Part shown: positions 21,003 to 22,094 of the stretch, piece by piece
Layout of the letters: every line of letters begins with the position of its first letter
How positions within the stretch are numbered: position 1 is the stretch's first letter
Source of the DNA: CAYXXN01 sp964469055
GTDB taxonomy: Bacteria > Acidobacteriota > Thermoanaerobaculia > Multivoradales > JAHEKO01
Reading direction: 5' to 3'
NCBI GenBank assembly: GCA_964469055.1
Contig: CAYXXN010000026.1
Coordinates: 1 to 22,094 of the forward strand
DNA length: 22,094 nt
Made by a program: the position numbers and the translations under genes
Notes under the pieces: model-generated
The model's database searches: none
What the model was told of the DNA's origin: nothing
The model's input: the letters and a program-made list of their open reading frames with translations, nothing else

Positions 21003-22094
21003 GTGCTCCGCGCCTTGGTGGTGGACGACGACGAGAGATCGCGCCGGGCGCTCGCTGCCTTGGTCGCCGATCAGGGCTTCATCACCGAGACCGCCGGCAG
21101 CTTGCGCGAGGCGCGCCACCGGGCGCTCGCCGACCCGCCCGACGTGGTGCTCTTGGACCTGATCCTCCCCGACGGCACGGGCTTCGACCTCGTCCAAGAC
21201 CTCCAGGGAGGGACCGACCGCGCGGAGGTCATGATCATCACCGGCCATTCCAGCGTGAGCACCGCCGTCGAGGCGCTGCGTCGCGGCGCCAGCGACTATC
21301 TGACCAAGCCGGTGGACGTGCTGCGGCTCAAGACGATGCTCGCCAACCTCGCGCGCACTCGCGACCTGCGGCCGAAGATCAGCGAGCTACGCAGGGAGGC
21401 GCGCCGGCTCGGCCGCTTCGGGCCGCTGGTGGGATCGTCGCCGCCGATGTTGCAGGTCTACGACCTGGTGAGCCGGGTGGCGCCTTCCAGCGCCACCGTG
21501 CTCATCACCGGCGAGAGCGGCACGGGCAAGGAGCTGGTGGCGGCGACCGTGCACGAGTTGAGCCGCCGGGTGGGCAAGCCCTATCTGGCGGTCAACTGCG
21601 CCGCGGTCTCGCCGGCCCTGATCGACAGCGAGCTGTTCGGCCACGAGCGCGGCAGCTTCACCGGCGCCGAGCGGATCCACCACGGCTACTTCGAGCGCGC
21701 TGACGGCGGCTCGCTGTTGCTCGACGAGGTGAGCGAGATGCCGCTGGAGCTGCAGGCCAAGCTGCTGCGCGTGATCGAAGCCGGCGCCCTGACGCGGGTG
21801 GGCGGCGAGAAGATGGTCAAGGTCGACGTGCGCATCATCGCCGCCAGCAACCGCGACCTCGACGCCGCGGTGGCGAACGGCAAGTTCCGCGAGGACTTGC
21901 TCTACCGGTTGAAGCCCTTCCCGATCCACCTGCCGCCGCTGCGCGAGCGAGCCGACGACATCGGGATGCTGGCCGAGCACTTCCTCGGCGAGCTCAACCA
22001 GGAGGCGGGCACGCGCAAGACCTTGGCGCCGGAGGCGACGGCCATCCTGCGGCGATACGCGTGGCCCGGCAACGTCCGCGATCTCCAGAACGTG
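21003..22094 (+). CDS. NtrC-family sigma-54-dependent response regulator, 3' end missing
   Basis: An open frame of 364 codons from GTG 21003 that runs off the right edge. The receiver domain (1-120) has the acidic pocket VVDDDE, phospho-acceptor Asp52 in VVLLDLILPDG, Thr80 and Lys102 (DYLTKP). The sigma-54 AAA+ domain starts near residue 140: VGSSPPML, Walker A GESGTGKE (170-177), VNCAAVSPALIDSELFGHE, the sigma-54 contact loop GSFTGA (217-222, Ser in place of the commoner Ala), Walker B LLLDEVSEM, AASNRDL, FREDLLYRL with the arginine finger, and YAWPGNVRDLQNV at the edge. The DNA-binding domain is outside the window. It is the cognate regulator of the adjacent kinase and acts at promoters that use sigma-54. 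Its targets cannot be deduced here. Confidence 0.93.
   Translation, partial: MLRALVVDDDERSRRALAALVADQGFITETAGSLREARHRALADPPDVVLLDLILPDGTGFDLVQDLQGGTDRAEVMIITGHSSVSTAVEALRRGASDYLTKPVDVLRLKTMLANLARTRDLRPKISELRREARRLGRFGPLVGSSPPMLQVYDLVSRVAPSSATVLITGESGTGKELVAATVHELSRRVGKPYLAVNCAAVSPALIDSELFGHERGSFTGAERIHHGYFERADGGSLLLDEVSEMPLELQAKLLRVIEAGALTRVGGEKMVKVDVRIIAASNRDLDAAVANGKFREDLLYRLKPFPIHLPPLRERADDIGMLAEHFLGELNQEAGTRKTLAPEATAILRRYAWPGNVRDLQNV

Noticed and set aside
1..22094. CRISPR arrays, insertion sequences, integrase/att sites, tRNA or rRNA genes
   Set aside because: No regularly spaced repeats, transposase motifs or cloverleaf/rRNA sequences were seen on either strand.

Overview
The window is about 22 kb of very GC-rich DNA (roughly 70 % by eye), packed with genes from an envelope-bearing, Gram-negative-type bacterium. 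Many exported proteins have lipoprotein signals. The left end combines an FG-GAP/ASPIC-UnbV protein with an alkaline-phosphatase-superfamily 'sulfatase' fused to TPRs. Together with the ribosomal/MEP operon, this best fits Acidobacteriota (perhaps the Thermoanaerobaculia lineage). That assignment is inference from gene content, not from a marker search. I see no mobile element, CRISPR array, tRNA or rRNA, and no gene-free stretch longer than about 130 bases.

Layout. (1) 1-5692, minus strand: four tightly packed or overlapping genes for exported, mostly lipoprotein-like products. These are a double-parvulin foldase, a phosphatase/sulfatase-fold TPR protein, a seven-repeat FG-GAP protein, and the first 29 codons of another lipoprotein. 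(2) 5720-6539, minus strand: a self-contained expression cassette with a near-consensus promoter, strong Shine-Dalgarno, secreted protein of unknown function and perfect-stem terminator. (3) 6536-12131, minus strand: one housekeeping operon, rplM-rpsI-rpsB-tsf-pyrH-frr-ispD-ispF-rlmB, with a consensus promoter at 12196-12224. It couples ribosome and translation-factor synthesis with UMP kinase, two MEP isoprenoid enzymes and a 23S rRNA methyltransferase. (4) 12256-15065, plus strand: menG/ubiE-folD-coaE-ITPase, joined by 4-base overlaps or a 4-base gap (quinone methylation, folate C1 metabolism, CoA synthesis, nucleotide-pool cleaning). (5) 15062-17269, minus strand: arginine deiminase followed by ornithine carbamoyltransferase. 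(6) 17282-17308: a perfect 11-bp inverted repeat between the divergent arcA and purB genes, carrying a TACACT element on each strand. (7) 17323-22094, plus strand: a eukaryote-like adenylosuccinate lyase, an RlpA/SPOR lipoprotein, a membrane histidine kinase, and an NtrC-type sigma-54 activator that runs off the right edge.

The most interesting material is the exported-protein cluster at the left end, the stand-alone secretion cassette that precedes it, the palindromic divergent arcA/purB control region, and a set of TACACT elements so close to start codons that they suggest leaderless or near-leaderless transcripts. Two adjacent purine enzymes (adenylosuccinate lyase and inosine triphosphatase) resemble the eukaryotic rather than the usual bacterial subfamilies. 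Functional statements come from motifs recognised by eye; no database search was run.
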